A DNA stretch of 64,000 bases from Phenylobacterium deserti (GTDB taxonomy: Bacteria; Pseudomonadota; Alphaproteobacteria; Caulobacterales; Caulobacteraceae). Shown here in pieces: positions 1-10,237 of the stretch. The position numbers and the translations under genes are program-made. Each line of letters starts with the position of its first letter. Within the stretch, counting starts at the first letter, position 1. The notes beneath the pieces were generated by a model. That model ran no database searches and had not been told where the DNA came from. It saw only the letters and a program-made list of their open reading frames with translations. The stretch covers positions 62,001 through 126,000 of the forward strand of contig CAMCIK010000003.1 of the NCBI GenBank assembly GCA_945874825.1. Direction: 5' to 3'.

Positions 1-994
1 CTGCGAGGTTGAACTGGAGCTCCTGGAGGGCGACCGCGCGGACCTGCTCACCCTCGCGCGGCGCCTTGTGGCTGAACTGCCCCTGACCCTCTCGCTCCGC
101 ACCAAGTCCGCCAGGGGCGCGGACCTGGCGGCGGACCGGCCCTGGCCCCGCGCCGCACAGGTCGCCCTGGGCGGGGGGATCACGACGGGCGAGGCCCTGC
201 GGCTGGCCCTGCTCGGAAGCCTGGCCGAAGTGGCGGGCCGGACACGGAATACAGCGAACGACCCCTCTGCCGAGGCGGTCCACCAGATGCGCGTCGCCCT
301 GCGGCGGCTGCGAAGCCTGACATTGGTTTTCCGCAGGCGACTGGACGAGGCCTCGGCGGCGACGGTCCGCGCCGGGCTGCGCGACCTGTCCCGGGCCTGC
401 GGCGAGGTGCGGGAACTGGACGTCCTGATGGCCATGGGCCCCGCCGGCCCGGCCCTCGATGCCGCCCTTTCGGAAGCCCGGCACCGGGCCGCCGCCGGCC
501 TGTCCGCCAACCTGGCGGCAGCGCCTGCGCGGCTGACCCTGCTGGAAGCACTCATACTGACCGAGACAGGTGACTGGCCTGGCCTGGCCCGGAACGCCGC
601 GGACGCCTCGGAGGGCCTGGGCTCTGACCTGGAACGCCGCTGGCGGCGCATCCGCCGGGAGGGCCAGGCGGCGGACGCCCTGGGGCCGGAGGACCTCCAC
701 GCCTTGCGGCTTCGCATCAAGGCCTTTCGCTATGCCCTCGCCGCCTTCGAGGCCCCGGACTGGCGACGGGCCGCTCCGGGTTTCGAGGCCGGGCTCAGGA
801 AGGCCCAGGACGCGCTTGGCCTGCTCAATGACGCGGCGATGGCGGAGGGCATTCTTTCCCGGCTGGACCTCGACGCCGAGGGTCGGAGGGCGGCGAGAAA
901 GCTCGTGTCGGGTCTTCGCCGCCGGGGCGACGCGAGGCGGGCCTTGAAGGCTGTCGACCAGCTGGTGCACGGACCCGCACCGCAGTTCACATAA
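1..994 (+). CDS. CYTH-CHAD domain protein, 5' end cut by window edge
   Basis: The reading frame is open from base 2, so the gene starts outside the window. The first residues, CEVELELLEG, match the VELEL end of a CYTH (triphosphate tunnel) domain. The rest is a CHAD domain: a helical region rich in Arg and His, with the repeated signatures VHQMRVALRRLRS and LHALRLRIKAFRYA. CHAD domains bind inorganic polyphosphate, and CYTH-CHAD fusions are often annotated as inorganic triphosphatases. The CYTH catalytic residues lie outside the window, so activity cannot be judged. A GTG at 68 is in frame but internal to the domain and is unlikely to be the start. Confidence 0.85.
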   Translation, partial: CEVELELLEGDRADLLTLARRLVAELPLTLSLRTKSARGADLAADRPWPRAAQVALGGGITTGEALRLALLGSLAEVAGRTRNTANDPSAEAVHQMRVALRRLRSLTLVFRRRLDEASAATVRAGLRDLSRACGEVRELDVLMAMGPAGPALDAALSEARHRAAAGLSANLAAAPARLTLLEALILTETGDWPGLARNAADASEGLGSDLERRWRRIRREGQAADALGPEDLHALRLRIKAFRYALAAFEAPDWRRAAPGFEAGLRKAQDALGLLNDAAMAEGILSRLDLDAEGRRAARKLVSGLRRRGDARRALKAVDQLVHGPAPQFT

Positions 995-1008
995 AGAAGT
1001 CTTTATGT
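989..1008. promoter_or_regulatory. Palindromic operator-like site upstream of ahcY
   Basis: ACATAAAGAAGTCTTTATGT has perfect 9-bp arms around a 2-bp centre. It is strikingly AT-rich in this GC-rich genome and overlaps the TAA stop of the CHAD gene. It lies 75 bp before the ahcY start. Similar ATAAAG/CTTTAT palindromes are known before methionine-cycle genes in Proteobacteria, attributed to ArsR-family SAH/SAM-responsive regulators. That assignment is from memory and no regulator gene is in the window. Confidence 0.6.
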
Positions 1009-1024
1009 CCCGGTTGCGACCGGG
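1009..1024 (+). promoter_or_regulatory. Hairpin in the ahcY leader
   Basis: CCCGGT-TGCG-ACCGGG forms a 6-bp stem with a 4-nt loop directly after the palindrome. It could be a terminator for the CHAD gene, but no U-tract follows. It could also be a leader structure. I found no convincing match to SAH or SAM-II riboswitch consensus. Confidence 0.3.
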
Positions 1025-1083
1025 CTCAGCCGGGGGTATAGGACCCTGCAGGCGGCGACGGCCCGCGCGACAGGAATCCCGAC

Positions 1084-2475
1084 ATGACCGACTATGTGGT
1101 GAAGGATATTTCCCTGGCCGAGTTCGGCCGCAAGGAAATTGCGATTGCCGAGACCGAGATGCCCGGCCTGATGGCCGTCCGCGCCGAGTTCGGGGCCGCC
1201 CAACCCCTCAAGGGCGCCCGCATTGCCGGCTCCCTGCATATGACCATCCAGACGGCGGTCCTGATCCAGACCCTCGAGGCCCTGGGCGCCGAGGTGCGCT
1301 GGGCCTCCTGCAACATCTTCTCCACCCAGGACCACGCCGCGGCGGCCATCGCCGACGCCGGCACGCCCGTCTTCGCCACCAAGGGCGAGACCCTGATGGA
1401 GTACTGGGACTACGCCCACCGCATCTTCGAGTGGGCGGACGGCGGCTATCCCAACCTCATCCTCGACGATGGCGGCGACGCCACCCTGCTCTGCGTGCTC
1501 GGGCCCAAGGCTGAAGCGGACGCCTCGGTCCTCGACAACCCGGAAAACGAGGAGGAGGAGGCCCTCTACGCGGTGATGAAGCGGTACCTGAAGGAAAAGC
1601 CCGGCTTCTACACCGCCATCCGCAACGCCATCGGCGGCGTCTCGGAGGAGACCACCACGGGGGTCCACCGCCTCTACCAGATGGCCGATCGCGGCGAGCT
1701 GCCCTTCCCCGCCATCAACGTCAATGACAGCGTCACCAAGTCCAAGTTCGACAACCTCTACGGTTGCCGCGAGAGCCTGGTGGACGCGATCCGCCGGGGC
1801 ACGGACGTCATGCTCTCGGGCAAGGTCGCCGTGGTCCTGGGCTATGGCGACGTGGGCAAGGGCTCGGCGGCCAGCCTGCGCAATGGCGGGGCCAGGGTCA
1901 TCGTCACCGAGATCGACCCGATCTGCGCCCTGCAGGCGGCCATGGAGGGCTATGAGGTCCAGACCATGGACGACGTGGCCGACAAGGGCGACATCTTCGT
2001 CACCGCCACCGGTAACAAGGACGTCCTCACCGTCGACCACATGCGGCGGATGAAGAACAACGCCATTGTCGCCAACATCGGCCACTTCGATTCCGAGATC
2101 CAGATCGCGGGCCTGCGCAACTACCGCTGGGACAAGATCAAGGACCAGGTCCACCACGTGGAGTTCCCGGACGGCAAGAAGATCATCGTCCTGTCCGAAG
2201 GCCGGCTGGTGAACCTGGGCAACGCCACGGGCCACCCCAGCTTCGTGATGAGCGCCTCCTTCACCAACCAGACCCTGGCCCAACTCGAGCTGTGGACCAA
2301 CGGCGCGGCCTACGGCAAGCAGGTCTACACCCTGCCCAAGCACCTGGACGAGAAGGTGGCCATGCTGCACCTGGAAAAGCTGGGCGCGAAGCTGACCCAG
2401 CTGACCTCGGACCAGGCCGCCTACATCAACGTTCCGGTCGCCGGGCCGTTCAAGCCCGAGCACTACCGCTACTAG
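1084..2475 (+). CDS. ahcY: Adenosylhomocysteinase
   Basis: Cytosolic S-adenosylhomocysteine hydrolase. It splits SAH into adenosine and homocysteine, recycling the product of SAM-dependent methylation. The 463-residue length fits the bacterial family. The NAD-binding loop [10 protein letters not shown] is at about residues 253-262, and the C-terminus PFKPEHYRY matches the conserved tail that reaches into the partner subunit. The ATG follows a short leader with the palindrome at 989-1008. Pyridoxal kinase follows 21 bp downstream on the same strand. Several SAM-dependent methyltransferases occur in the window, so SAH turnover matters to them. Confidence 0.97.
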   Translation: MTDYVVKDISLAEFGRKEIAIAETEMPGLMAVRAEFGAAQPLKGARIAGSLHMTIQTAVLIQTLEALGAEVRWASCNIFSTQDHAAAAIADAGTPVFATKGETLMEYWDYAHRIFEWADGGYPNLILDDGGDATLLCVLGPKAEADASVLDNPENEEEEALYAVMKRYLKEKPGFYTAIRNAIGGVSEETTTGVHRLYQMADRGELPFPAINVNDSVTKSKFDNLYGCRESLVDAIRRGTDVMLSGKVAVVLGYGDVGKGSAASLRNGGARVIVTEIDPICALQAAMEGYEVQTMDDVADKGDIFVTATGNKDVLTVDHMRRMKNNAIVANIGHFDSEIQIAGLRNYRWDKIKDQVHHVEFPDGKKIIVLSEGRLVNLGNATGHPSFVMSASFTNQTLAQLELWTNGAAYGKQVYTLPKHLDEKVAMLHLEKLGAKLTQLTSDQAAYINVPVAGPFKPEHYRY

Positions 2476-2496
2476 ACGCCGGCGCGGACCGCACCC

Positions 2497-3309
2497 GTGC
2501 CGGTCGCCCTGATCCTGTCCAGCCATGTCGCCGGATCGGGGGTCGGCGGCGGCCTGCAGAGTGCTGTCCTCACCCGCCTGGGCTTTCGCACGGCCCTTCT
2601 TCCCACCGTCCTCTTCGGGCGCCATCCGGGACTCGGTCCCCCCGGAGGCGGAGCCGTGTCCGATGCGGTCTTCGCCGGACAGGTTGAAGGGCTGATCGCC
2701 TCGGGCCTGGCGGACCGGGCGGACCTGGTGATCACCGGATACTTCGCCTCGCCAGGGCAGGTGATGGCTGCAGCCAGCCTCCTGGACCATGTGGCGGCGC
2801 GCTGCCCGAAGGCCCTGCGCCTGGTGGACCCGATCCTCGGCGACGAGGACCGTGGGCTCTATGTCGCGAGAGCCGTCGCCGAGGCCCTTCCCCGGGAGTT
2901 GGTGCCACGTGCCAGCCTGCTGGCACCCAACGCCTGGGAGCTGGAACGCCTCACGGGAATGCGGATTGCCGATGTCGCAGGGGCCCTCGCCGCTGCCCGC
3001 AGCCTGGGCCGGCCGGTCCTGGTCTCTTCGGTCCCGGCAGGGTCGAAGACCGGCGTTCTCTGGGCCAATGCGACGGACGCCTGGCTGGCAACCCACCCGC
3101 GCCTTCAGCGGGTGACGAAGGGAACCGGCGACCTCCTGGCCGCCCTCTTCGCCGCCGGCCTGGTGGAGGGCGGCGCTCCCGAGGCGGTGCTGGGATCCTC
3201 GGTGGGGGAGCTGGCGGCCCGCCTGGCGAAGGGCCCCGAAGACCTGCTCGACGACGGGCCCGCGACCGGTGACGTCCGAGACGCACCGGTGACGGTACAG
3301 AGACTCTAG
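2497..3309 (+). CDS. pdxY: Pyridoxal kinase
   Basis: ATP-dependent kinase making pyridoxal 5'-phosphate in the B6 salvage pathway, 270 aa, ribokinase fold. Diagnostic features are DLVITGYF (76-83), VDPILGDEDRGLYV (110-123), PNAWELERLTG (144-154) and the anion hole/catalytic GTGD at 209-212. These fit PdxK/PdxY better than ThiD. The start is GTG, since no ATG precedes the conserved N-terminal strand. It sits 21 bp after ahcY and may be co-transcribed. It converges with the monooxygenase gene, only 6 bp apart. Confidence 0.85.
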   Translation: MPVALILSSHVAGSGVGGGLQSAVLTRLGFRTALLPTVLFGRHPGLGPPGGGAVSDAVFAGQVEGLIASGLADRADLVITGYFASPGQVMAAASLLDHVAARCPKALRLVDPILGDEDRGLYVARAVAEALPRELVPRASLLAPNAWELERLTGMRIADVAGALAAARSLGRPVLVSSVPAGSKTGVLWANATDAWLATHPRLQRVTKGTGDLLAALFAAGLVEGGAPEAVLGSSVGELAARLAKGPEDLLDDGPATGDVRDAPVTVQRL

Positions 3310-3315
3310 CCACCC

Positions 3316-4554
3316 CTATTTCAGCTCCTTGGCGGCCTCGTTCAGATCCGGGGCGTTGGGCGAGCGCATGGCCACGCCCGCCTCCATGCCGGCCTTCAGG
3401 GCCGCCGCGGCGCCCTCGTGCGACATGATCTTGCTCATCACCGCCTGGCCGGCGCGGTCGAACCACTCGCGGTTCTCGATCACGAAGTCCCGGGAGTCCC
3501 GGTAGCCATCCAGCAGGCCGTTGATCTCAGGGATCACGTAGCGCCCGACCAGGTCCCAGCTGCGCAGGGTGTTCTCGCGATTGGCCCAGTCATGGACGAA
3601 GCCCAGCACCACGCCGAAGCCGCCGGCATTGGCCTTAAGCTTTCGGATGGCCGCTATGAGGTCGTCCGGTGTGCCGATGACGGCGGATGCGCCCTCGACG
3701 TCCACGGTCTGCTCGAGGGCCTGCTCGGGGCTGATGAAGGGCACGGCACCGGGGCGCATCAGGGTGCCGACCTGGTACTCGTTGTGCCAGTGCATCAGGC
3801 CCTTGGCCGCCTGGGCCCGGGCTTCCTCGCGGGTCTCGGCGATGTGCCAGGACATGAGCACCCGCCAGTTCCTCCGGTCGATCGTCTTGCCCGACTTGGC
3901 GGCGGCCTGTTCGGCGAAACCCCACTGGGTGGGCAGGGCCGCCAGGCCCGCCTCGGAGTTGGAGCCGATGGACAGGACGCCCATGCCGTATTTGCCGGCC
4001 AGGGTCATGCCTGAGGGGCTGATGGATGAGGCGGCCACCATCTCCATCTCCTCCTGGAGGGGCAGGAGCTGGAGCCGGGCGTCGCGCAGGGTGAACCAAT
4101 CGCTCTCGTGGGTGACGCGCTCGCCGGCGAGCAGGCGCCGGATGACGCCGATGGCCTCGTCCTGCCGGTCGCGCTGGGTCATGGGGTCGATGCCCAGGGT
4201 GTGGGCGTCGGAGGGCAGGGCGCCAGGCCCGGTGCCAAGGATGGCCCGGCCACCGGTCATGTAGTCCAGCTGGACCATGCGCTGGGCGACATTGAAGGGA
4301 TGGTGATAGGGCAGGGAGATCACCCCCGTGCCCAGGCGGATCCGGCGGGTGTGCTCACCCACGGCGGCGAGGAAGAGTTCGGGAGAGGCGATCATCTCCC
4401 AGCCGGTGGAGTGATGCTCGCCCACCCAGAATTCGTCGAAACCCAGTTCCTCGAGCCGCACGGCGAACCGGATATCGTTCCGGAACTGAAGCATGGGATG
4501 CTCGCCGATGGGATGGTGGGGGGCCAGGAAGGCGCCAAACTTTGTGCGGGCCAT
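3316..4554 (-). CDS. LLM-class flavin-dependent monooxygenase
   Basis: Luciferase-like TIM-barrel monooxygenase of 412 aa. Features include the N-terminal KFGAFLAPHHP strand, FWVGEHHSTGWE, and RIRLGTGVISLPYHHP, which is typical of the alkanal/limonene monooxygenase group. Such enzymes oxidise small organic substrates with reduced flavin from a separate reductase. The substrate cannot be read from sequence, and no flavin reductase is adjacent. A strong ribosome site, GGAGGAAAT, precedes the ATG. It lies 99 bp downstream of rarD on the same strand, so it may end an asd-rarD transcript. Confidence 0.85.
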   Translation of the reverse strand: MARTKFGAFLAPHHPIGEHPMLQFRNDIRFAVRLEELGFDEFWVGEHHSTGWEMIASPELFLAAVGEHTRRIRLGTGVISLPYHHPFNVAQRMVQLDYMTGGRAILGTGPGALPSDAHTLGIDPMTQRDRQDEAIGVIRRLLAGERVTHESDWFTLRDARLQLLPLQEEMEMVAASSISPSGMTLAGKYGMGVLSIGSNSEAGLAALPTQWGFAEQAAAKSGKTIDRRNWRVLMSWHIAETREEARAQAAKGLMHWHNEYQVGTLMRPGAVPFISPEQALEQTVDVEGASAVIGTPDDLIAAIRKLKANAGGFGVVLGFVHDWANRENTLRSWDLVGRYVIPEINGLLDGYRDSRDFVIENREWFDRAGQAVMSKIMSHEGAAAALKAGMEAGVAMRSPNAPDLNEAAKELK

Positions 4555-4653
4555 GGATTTCCTCCGGAGCTGTCGTCTTCTCGCCGCCGTCCTGCAGACC
4601 GGCGGTCCTTGTCGAACACCGATAGACGCGGATGCGGGATACGCAAGCGCCAG

Positions 4654-5565
4654 TCAGGCGCCGAGGCTCCGGGTCCGGCGCCAGAGGCCATAGATGTAGG
4701 TCGCCGCCCCGGCCCAGATAAAGGCGAAGGACACCCCGCGCAGGGCGGTGAAGGGCTCGCCCTGGGCCAGGCCGATGCTGAAGCCTATGGTCGGGCCGAT
4801 GAACTGCAGAAAGCCCATGGCCGACAGGGGCATCCGGCGGGCCGCCCAGGAAAAGAGGACCAGGGGAATGGCGGTGATCGGCCCCGCCGCCAGAAGCCAG
4901 GCCGCAGCAGCCGGTGAGTCGTCCACATGCCCCTGCCCGGTCAGGGCCAGGTAGGCCATCCAGAGCCCGCCGGGGACCGCCAGGAAGAGGCATTCGACGA
5001 AAAGGCCCGTCTGGGCGTCGGCCTGCACCTGCTTGCGCACGATCCCATAGGCGCCGAAGGTCAGGGCCAGGATCACCGCCATCCAGGGGAAGTGGCCCAG
5101 GGCGAGGCCCTGGAGGGCGACCCCGATCCCAGCCAGGACAATGGCGCCGAGCCCCAGGGCGTCGAAGCGCTCGCGGAAGATCAGGGCCCCCGCCGCCATG
5201 TTCAGCAGGGGCGTCAGATAGTAGCCGAGGCTGCTCTCCAGCACCCTGCCAGCGTTGACCCCCCAGACATAGAGGGCCCAGTTGGCGCCGATCAGAAGGG
5301 CAGACAGGGCGAGCATCCCCAGGAGCCGGGGAGAACGCAGGACCGCCGCCACCTGGGCACCCTGGCGGGCGAGGAGGACAAAGACCCAGGCGGCCAGGGT
5401 TCCCCAGACCGCCCGGTGAGCGAGAATCTCCCAGGAATCGGCACCCAGCCGGCCCATGGCCTGGAAGAACAGGGGCGCAAACCCCCAGATCAGGTAGCAC
5501 AGGACGCCAGCACCGACGGCGGCGCGCGATGAGGCGTCAGCCGGTGAGGCGGCCCCCCCGGCCAC
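4654..5565 (-). CDS. rarD: RarD-type EamA family transporter
   Basis: Inner-membrane protein of the drug/metabolite transporter superfamily, 303 aa with about ten hydrophobic segments. YLIWGFAPLFF, the NWALYVWGVN segment and ESSLGYYLTPL are hallmarks of the RarD subgroup. The physiological substrate is not established for RarD. The gene begins 3 bp after the asd stop, so co-transcription with asd is likely. Confidence 0.85.
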   Translation of the reverse strand: MAGGAASPADASSRAAVGAGVLCYLIWGFAPLFFQAMGRLGADSWEILAHRAVWGTLAAWVFVLLARQGAQVAAVLRSPRLLGMLALSALLIGANWALYVWGVNAGRVLESSLGYYLTPLLNMAAGALIFRERFDALGLGAIVLAGIGVALQGLALGHFPWMAVILALTFGAYGIVRKQVQADAQTGLFVECLFLAVPGGLWMAYLALTGQGHVDDSPAAAAWLLAAGPITAIPLVLFSWAARRMPLSAMGFLQFIGPTIGFSIGLAQGEPFTALRGVSFAFIWAGAATYIYGLWRRTRSLGA

Positions 5566-5568
5566 CCG

Positions 5569-6591
<1,023 letters not shown>

Positions 6592-6755
6592 CTTTGTCTC
6601 TCCTTTACAGAACGGACGGTCCCCCTACGCCCGGCGGGGACGGGGCGCAAGGCGAGGGCCCTTGCTGCGTTGCGGAAAATTCACTGGAACCTGGCACGTC
6701 GAGGACTAGAAGACGCACTGGACGTCCCGAACCAAACCCTGCGAGAGGCCGCTGC

Positions 6756-7409
6756 ATGACGCACCTGGAGCCGACGCGACGCACCCTTCTGGCCGCCGGC
6801 ACCCTGCTCGCGGTGCCCACGCCCCTCCTCGCCGCCACGCCCGTGAACCGGCGACTGGTCTTCTCCGTCCTGCGCAATGGCGAGCGGATCGGCGAACACC
6901 GCATGACCTTTTCCGGCGACGCGAGCGCCCTCACGGTCTCGACCGAGGTCGACATGGCCGTGAAACTCGGCTCGGTCACCGCCTACCGTTACCGGCACAC
7001 AGCGCGGGAGAACTGGGCGGATGGGCGCTTCGAGAGCCTTGAGACGGTGACAGACGCCACCGCCGGGGACCGGAAGGTCTCTGCCCGAAGGACCCCGGAG
7101 GGGGTGCGAATCCGCACGGGCCGGCGCGAGGTCCTGGCGCCTGCCGGAACCGCTCCCCTCACCCACTGGAATTCCAAGGTCCTGACCGGGCGCCTGTTCA
7201 ATCCTCAGGAAGGGGACCTGGTCCGCATCACGGCTACGCAGAAAGGCCTGCGACCCGTGACCCTGGCGGACGGGCGGACGGTGGAGGCCCAGGTCTGGGC
7301 CCTTCGCGGCGAGGCCGACATCGACAACTGGTATGACCGGGCCGGCGTCTGGACAGGCCTGAAGGGCCGCCTCCCGGACGGATCGACCCTGGAATACCGG
7401 CGCGCCTGA
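6756..7409 (+). CDS. DUF6134 family protein, predicted exported
   Basis: A 217-aa protein starting at the ATG at 6756. It has a twin-arginine-like leader (PTRRTLLAAG, then a hydrophobic stretch ending in LLAATP). The mature part is predicted beta-rich (LVFSVLRNGERIGEHRMTF, WADGRFESLETVTDATAG) and matches the DUF6134 families common in Caulobacterales, whose role is unknown. The frame is open upstream to 6498, but that part overlaps asd antisense and lacks protein-like composition. It converges with leuB, 4 bp apart. Confidence 0.75.
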   Translation: MTHLEPTRRTLLAAGTLLAVPTPLLAATPVNRRLVFSVLRNGERIGEHRMTFSGDASALTVSTEVDMAVKLGSVTAYRYRHTARENWADGRFESLETVTDATAGDRKVSARRTPEGVRIRTGRREVLAPAGTAPLTHWNSKVLTGRLFNPQEGDLVRITATQKGLRPVTLADGRTVEAQVWALRGEADIDNWYDRAGVWTGLKGRLPDGSTLEYRRA

Positions 7410-7413
7410 CGGC

Positions 7414-8466
7414 TCAGAGGGCGGCGAGCACCGCGTCGCCCATCTGCACAGTGGTCAGGCTTCCGCCCAGGTCCCGCGTGCGGGCGCCGCCATCCAGGGC
7501 CCGGACCACGGCGGCCAGGATGCGGTCGGCGGCCTCCGGCCGGCCGAGCGACCAGCGGAAGGCCATTTCCAGCGACAGGATGGAGGCCAGGGGATTGGCC
7601 AGGCCCTGGCCGGCGATGTCCGGCGCCGAGCCGTGGATGGGTTCGTAGAGACCGGGCCGGCCGGGGTCGCCCAGGGCCGCCGAGGGCAGCATGCCGAGGG
7701 AGCCGGTCAGCTGGGCCGCGGCGTCGGACAGGATGTCCCCGAACAGGTTGTCGGTGACCAGGACGTCGAACTGGCGCGGGTCGCGGACGATCTGCATGGC
7801 GGCGTTGTCGGCCAGGATGTGCTCGAGGCGGACGTCCGGGAACTCGCGGGCGTGGAGGTCGGTGACCACCTGGCGCCAGAGCAGGCCCGAATCCATGACG
7901 TTCGACTTCTCGGCCGAATGGACGAGGTTGCGACGCCCCCGGGCCAGCTGGAAGGCCACCCGCGCCACCCGCTCGATCTCGGCGGTGGTGTAGACCTGGG
8001 TGTCGACGGCCCGCTTCCCGCCACCGGGCAGCTCCTCGATGAACCGGGGTGTCCCGAAGTAGATACCGCCCGTCAGTTCACGGACGATCATGAAGTCCAG
8101 CCCTTCCACCAGGTGGCGCTTGAGGCTGGAGGCGTCGGCCAGGGCCGGGAAACAGAGGGCGGGGCGGAGGTTGGCGTAGACCTCCATGCCGGCCCGCAGG
8201 TTCAGGAGCCCCGCCTCGGGCCGCCGGTCGCGGGGGGCGCCGGCCCACTGGGGGCCACCGACGGCCCCCATCAGAACGGCGCGGGCGGCCTTGGCGGCGG
8301 CCAGGGTCTCGTCCGTCAGGGGCGTCCCATAGACGTCGAAGCTACAGCCGCCGAACAGGGCCTCGGCGATGGACAGGTCCGGGGCAACCGCCTCGGCGAC
8401 CCGGCGGGCCTGGGCAGTGACTTCGGGGCCGATGCCGTCGCCCGGCAGGAGAAGGAGGTCGGTCAT
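7414..8466 (-). CDS. leuB: 3-isopropylmalate dehydrogenase
   Basis: NAD-dependent oxidative decarboxylase of leucine synthesis, 350 aa. The N-terminus LLLPGDGIGPEV and the signature DNLFGDILSDAAAQLTGSLG, with its metal-binding aspartates, identify it. It is last in the order leuC, VOC gene, leuD, ABM gene, leuB. It lies 69 bp beyond the ABM gene, the only sizeable gap in that operon. Confidence 0.97.
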   Translation of the reverse strand: MTDLLLLPGDGIGPEVTAQARRVAEAVAPDLSIAEALFGGCSFDVYGTPLTDETLAAAKAARAVLMGAVGGPQWAGAPRDRRPEAGLLNLRAGMEVYANLRPALCFPALADASSLKRHLVEGLDFMIVRELTGGIYFGTPRFIEELPGGGKRAVDTQVYTTAEIERVARVAFQLARGRRNLVHSAEKSNVMDSGLLWRQVVTDLHAREFPDVRLEHILADNAAMQIVRDPRQFDVLVTDNLFGDILSDAAAQLTGSLGMLPSAALGDPGRPGLYEPIHGSAPDIAGQGLANPLASILSLEMAFRWSLGRPEAADRILAAVVRALDGGARTRDLGGSLTTVQMGDAVLAAL

Positions 8467-8535
8467 GGAAGAACCTTTTGGAGTCCGGGTGCCGCCACCG
8501 AGTCGCCCCGCTTAAGCCTGTCGGAGCCGGTGCGA

Positions 8536-8838
8536 TCAGAGGGGGCGCTGTGAGGCGATCTCGTAGGCGAACAGCCGACGGTCGGAAACCCCGAAACGGG
8601 GCCAGTGCGATCTCCACTCCGTCATGTGCGGTGTCTGGAAATGGGCGTCGAGCGCCGACGAGTCGCGCCAGACCTCGAACACCCGGATGAGGCCGGGATC
8701 GGCGATATCCTCGGCATAGGTGTACTCGAGGCAGCCCTCCTCGGCCCGGCTGGCAGCGAGCATGACCAGCATGTGCGGCCTGAGCCCCTCCAGGTTTTCG
8801 GGCGGCACCCTCACGACGCCGGCGATGATCAGGGTCAT
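8536..8838 (-). CDS. Antibiotic biosynthesis monooxygenase (ABM) family protein
   Basis: A 100-residue single-domain protein with the dimeric alpha/beta-barrel ABM pattern: [15 protein letters not shown] strand, [35 protein letters not shown]. Related proteins are small cofactor-free monooxygenases, or YgiN/LsrG-like enzymes. The substrate is unknown. Its ATG overlaps the leuD TGA by 4 bp, so it is translationally coupled inside the leucine operon. Confidence 0.8.
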   Translation of the reverse strand: MTLIIAGVVRVPPENLEGLRPHMLVMLAASRAEEGCLEYTYAEDIADPGLIRVFEVWRDSSALDAHFQTPHMTEWRSHWPRFGVSDRRLFAYEIASQRPL

Positions 8839-9446
8839 GCCCGCTCCAGCCAGGGATGGGTCAGTGTGCGGCCCGCCTCCCAGGCGTCGATGTCGGCGGC
8901 GGCCGACAGGGTCTCGCCGATGGCGTCGAGGCCGTTCAGCATCTTGGTCTTGCGGGACCCATCGATCTCGAAAGCAAAGACCTTGCCGGAGGGCGAGGTC
9001 ACGGTCTGGGCCTCCAGGTCGACGCTGACCATGTGGTTGCCGCCCAGGCACTCGCCCGTCAGAGCCTGGACCTCATCGGGCTTGAGGACCACTGGCAAGA
9101 GGCCGTTCTGGAAGCAGTTGTTGTAGAAGATGTCGGCGAAGGACGAGGCGATCACGCAGGTTATGCCGAAGTCCATCAGGGCCCAGGGGGCGTGCTCGCG
9201 GCTGGAACCACAGCCGAAGTTGTCACCGGTGACCAGGACTCCGGCGCCGGCGTATTCGGGCCGGTTGAGCACGAAGTCCGGGCGCGCGCGCCCATCGCCG
9301 TCGAAGCGCAGGTCATAGAACAGCCCCTGGGACAGGCCCTCGCGCTCCACGGTCTTGAGGAACTGCTTGGGGATGATCTGGTCAGTGTCGATATTGGCCA
9401 TGGGCAGGGGGGCGGCCCGGGCATCCAGTCTGGTGAAGGCTTTCAT
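8835..9446 (-). CDS. leuD: 3-isopropylmalate dehydratase small subunit
   Basis: Small subunit of isopropylmalate isomerase, 203 aa, the swivelling domain that pairs with LeuC. Motifs are [31 protein letters not shown] (the conserved GSSREHAPW) and the C-terminal [15 protein letters not shown]. It overlaps by 4 bp with both neighbours, the VOC gene upstream and the ABM gene downstream. Confidence 0.97.
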   Translation of the reverse strand: MKAFTRLDARAAPLPMANIDTDQIIPKQFLKTVEREGLSQGLFYDLRFDGDGRARPDFVLNRPEYAGAGVLVTGDNFGCGSSREHAPWALMDFGITCVIASSFADIFYNNCFQNGLLPVVLKPDEVQALTGECLGGNHMVSVDLEAQTVTSPSGKVFAFEIDGSRKTKMLNGLDAIGETLSAAADIDAWEAGRTLTHPWLERA

Positions 9447-10237
9447 GCGTCCGCTCCGGCCCCTCCGGCATTCTGCTGCAGCACCACGGTGGGCGAGAAG
9501 GGAACGCCCTCGCGAAGGGTGAAGATGCGGGTCCCGGGCTTGCGGCCGTTGCGGACCTCCGAGACGTTGAAGCCGAGGCCGGAAAGGCGGCCCTGGACGG
9601 CGTCGGCGTCGGCGGCGCCCCAGGCGAGGCCATTGAACGCATCGGGCTGGTCCGTCGTCTCGGCCTCTCCGAGCCTAAGGACGATCTCCATGACAAGGCC
9701 CCCGCAGGCGAAGAACATCTGCCGGGCGCCCCAGGTGGGATTGGACCGGTCGAGCCTCAGGTCGAGGCCGAGGCGAGCGCCCCAGAGTGCCAGGGCCCGG
9801 TCCCCGGAGCGGGCACTGATGACGACATGGTCCAGGGCGCTTACGGCGGAGGCCTCGGACACTGCAGGTGCCCACAGGCCGGGGCCATCGCCCGAGACGA
9901 GGGCCAGGTTGAGGCCGCCCGCCGCGGCGGGGTCCAGGCGGACCAGACGTCGGTCGCCAAAGGTCGACTCCTCGCCCAGGGCGGGCAGGCCCCGGCGTCC
10001 GGCCAGGCGCACAGCGGCGTCGAGGTCGCCGACCTTCAGGACCATCAGCTCGCCGGGGTCGTCCTCGCGGCGGCCCCGCAGGCACAGGGTGGTGTTGGAC
10101 AGGGCGAAGACGCTGGCGCGGACACCATCGACCAGACCCTCCCAGGCCGGCTCCCGGCCCAGGAAGACGCCGTAGCGGGCGGTGGCGTCCTCGACGTCGT
10201 CCACCGGGACGACCACATGGTCCAGGCCGAGGATCAC
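9443..10237 (-). CDS. VOC family protein inserted between leuC and leuD
   Basis: A 264-aa protein with two glyoxalase/bleomycin-resistance (VOC) half-domains. The first begins [18 protein letters not shown] and the second [19 protein letters not shown] near the middle. VOC enzymes use paired domains around a metal. Candidate ligands are the two LDHVV histidines and a late glutamate, but the reaction is unknown. ATGA overlaps link it to leuC and leuD, so it should be co-expressed with leucine synthesis. A role in that pathway is not shown. Confidence 0.75.
   Translation of the reverse strand: MILGLDHVVVPVDDVEDATARYGVFLGREPAWEGLVDGVRASVFALSNTTLCLRGRREDDPGELMVLKVGDLDAAVRLAGRRGLPALGEESTFGDRRLVRLDPAAAGGLNLALVSGDGPGLWAPAVSEASAVSALDHVVISARSGDRALALWGARLGLDLRLDRSNPTWGARQMFFACGGLVMEIVLRLGEAETTDQPDAFNGLAWGAADADAVQGRLSGLGFNVSEVRNGRKPGTRIFTLREGVPFSPTVVLQQNAGGAGADA

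Noticed and set aside
1009-1083. SAH or SAM riboswitch before ahcY
   Set aside because: Only one simple hairpin was found, and the conserved cores I know for SAH and SAM-II aptamers were not visible. A covariance-model search would settle it.
1003-3096. 697-codon open frame antisense to ahcY and pdxY
   Set aside because: Composition is Gly/Arg/His-rich with no domain, and it mirrors two well-supported genes; long antisense frames are expected at this GC content.
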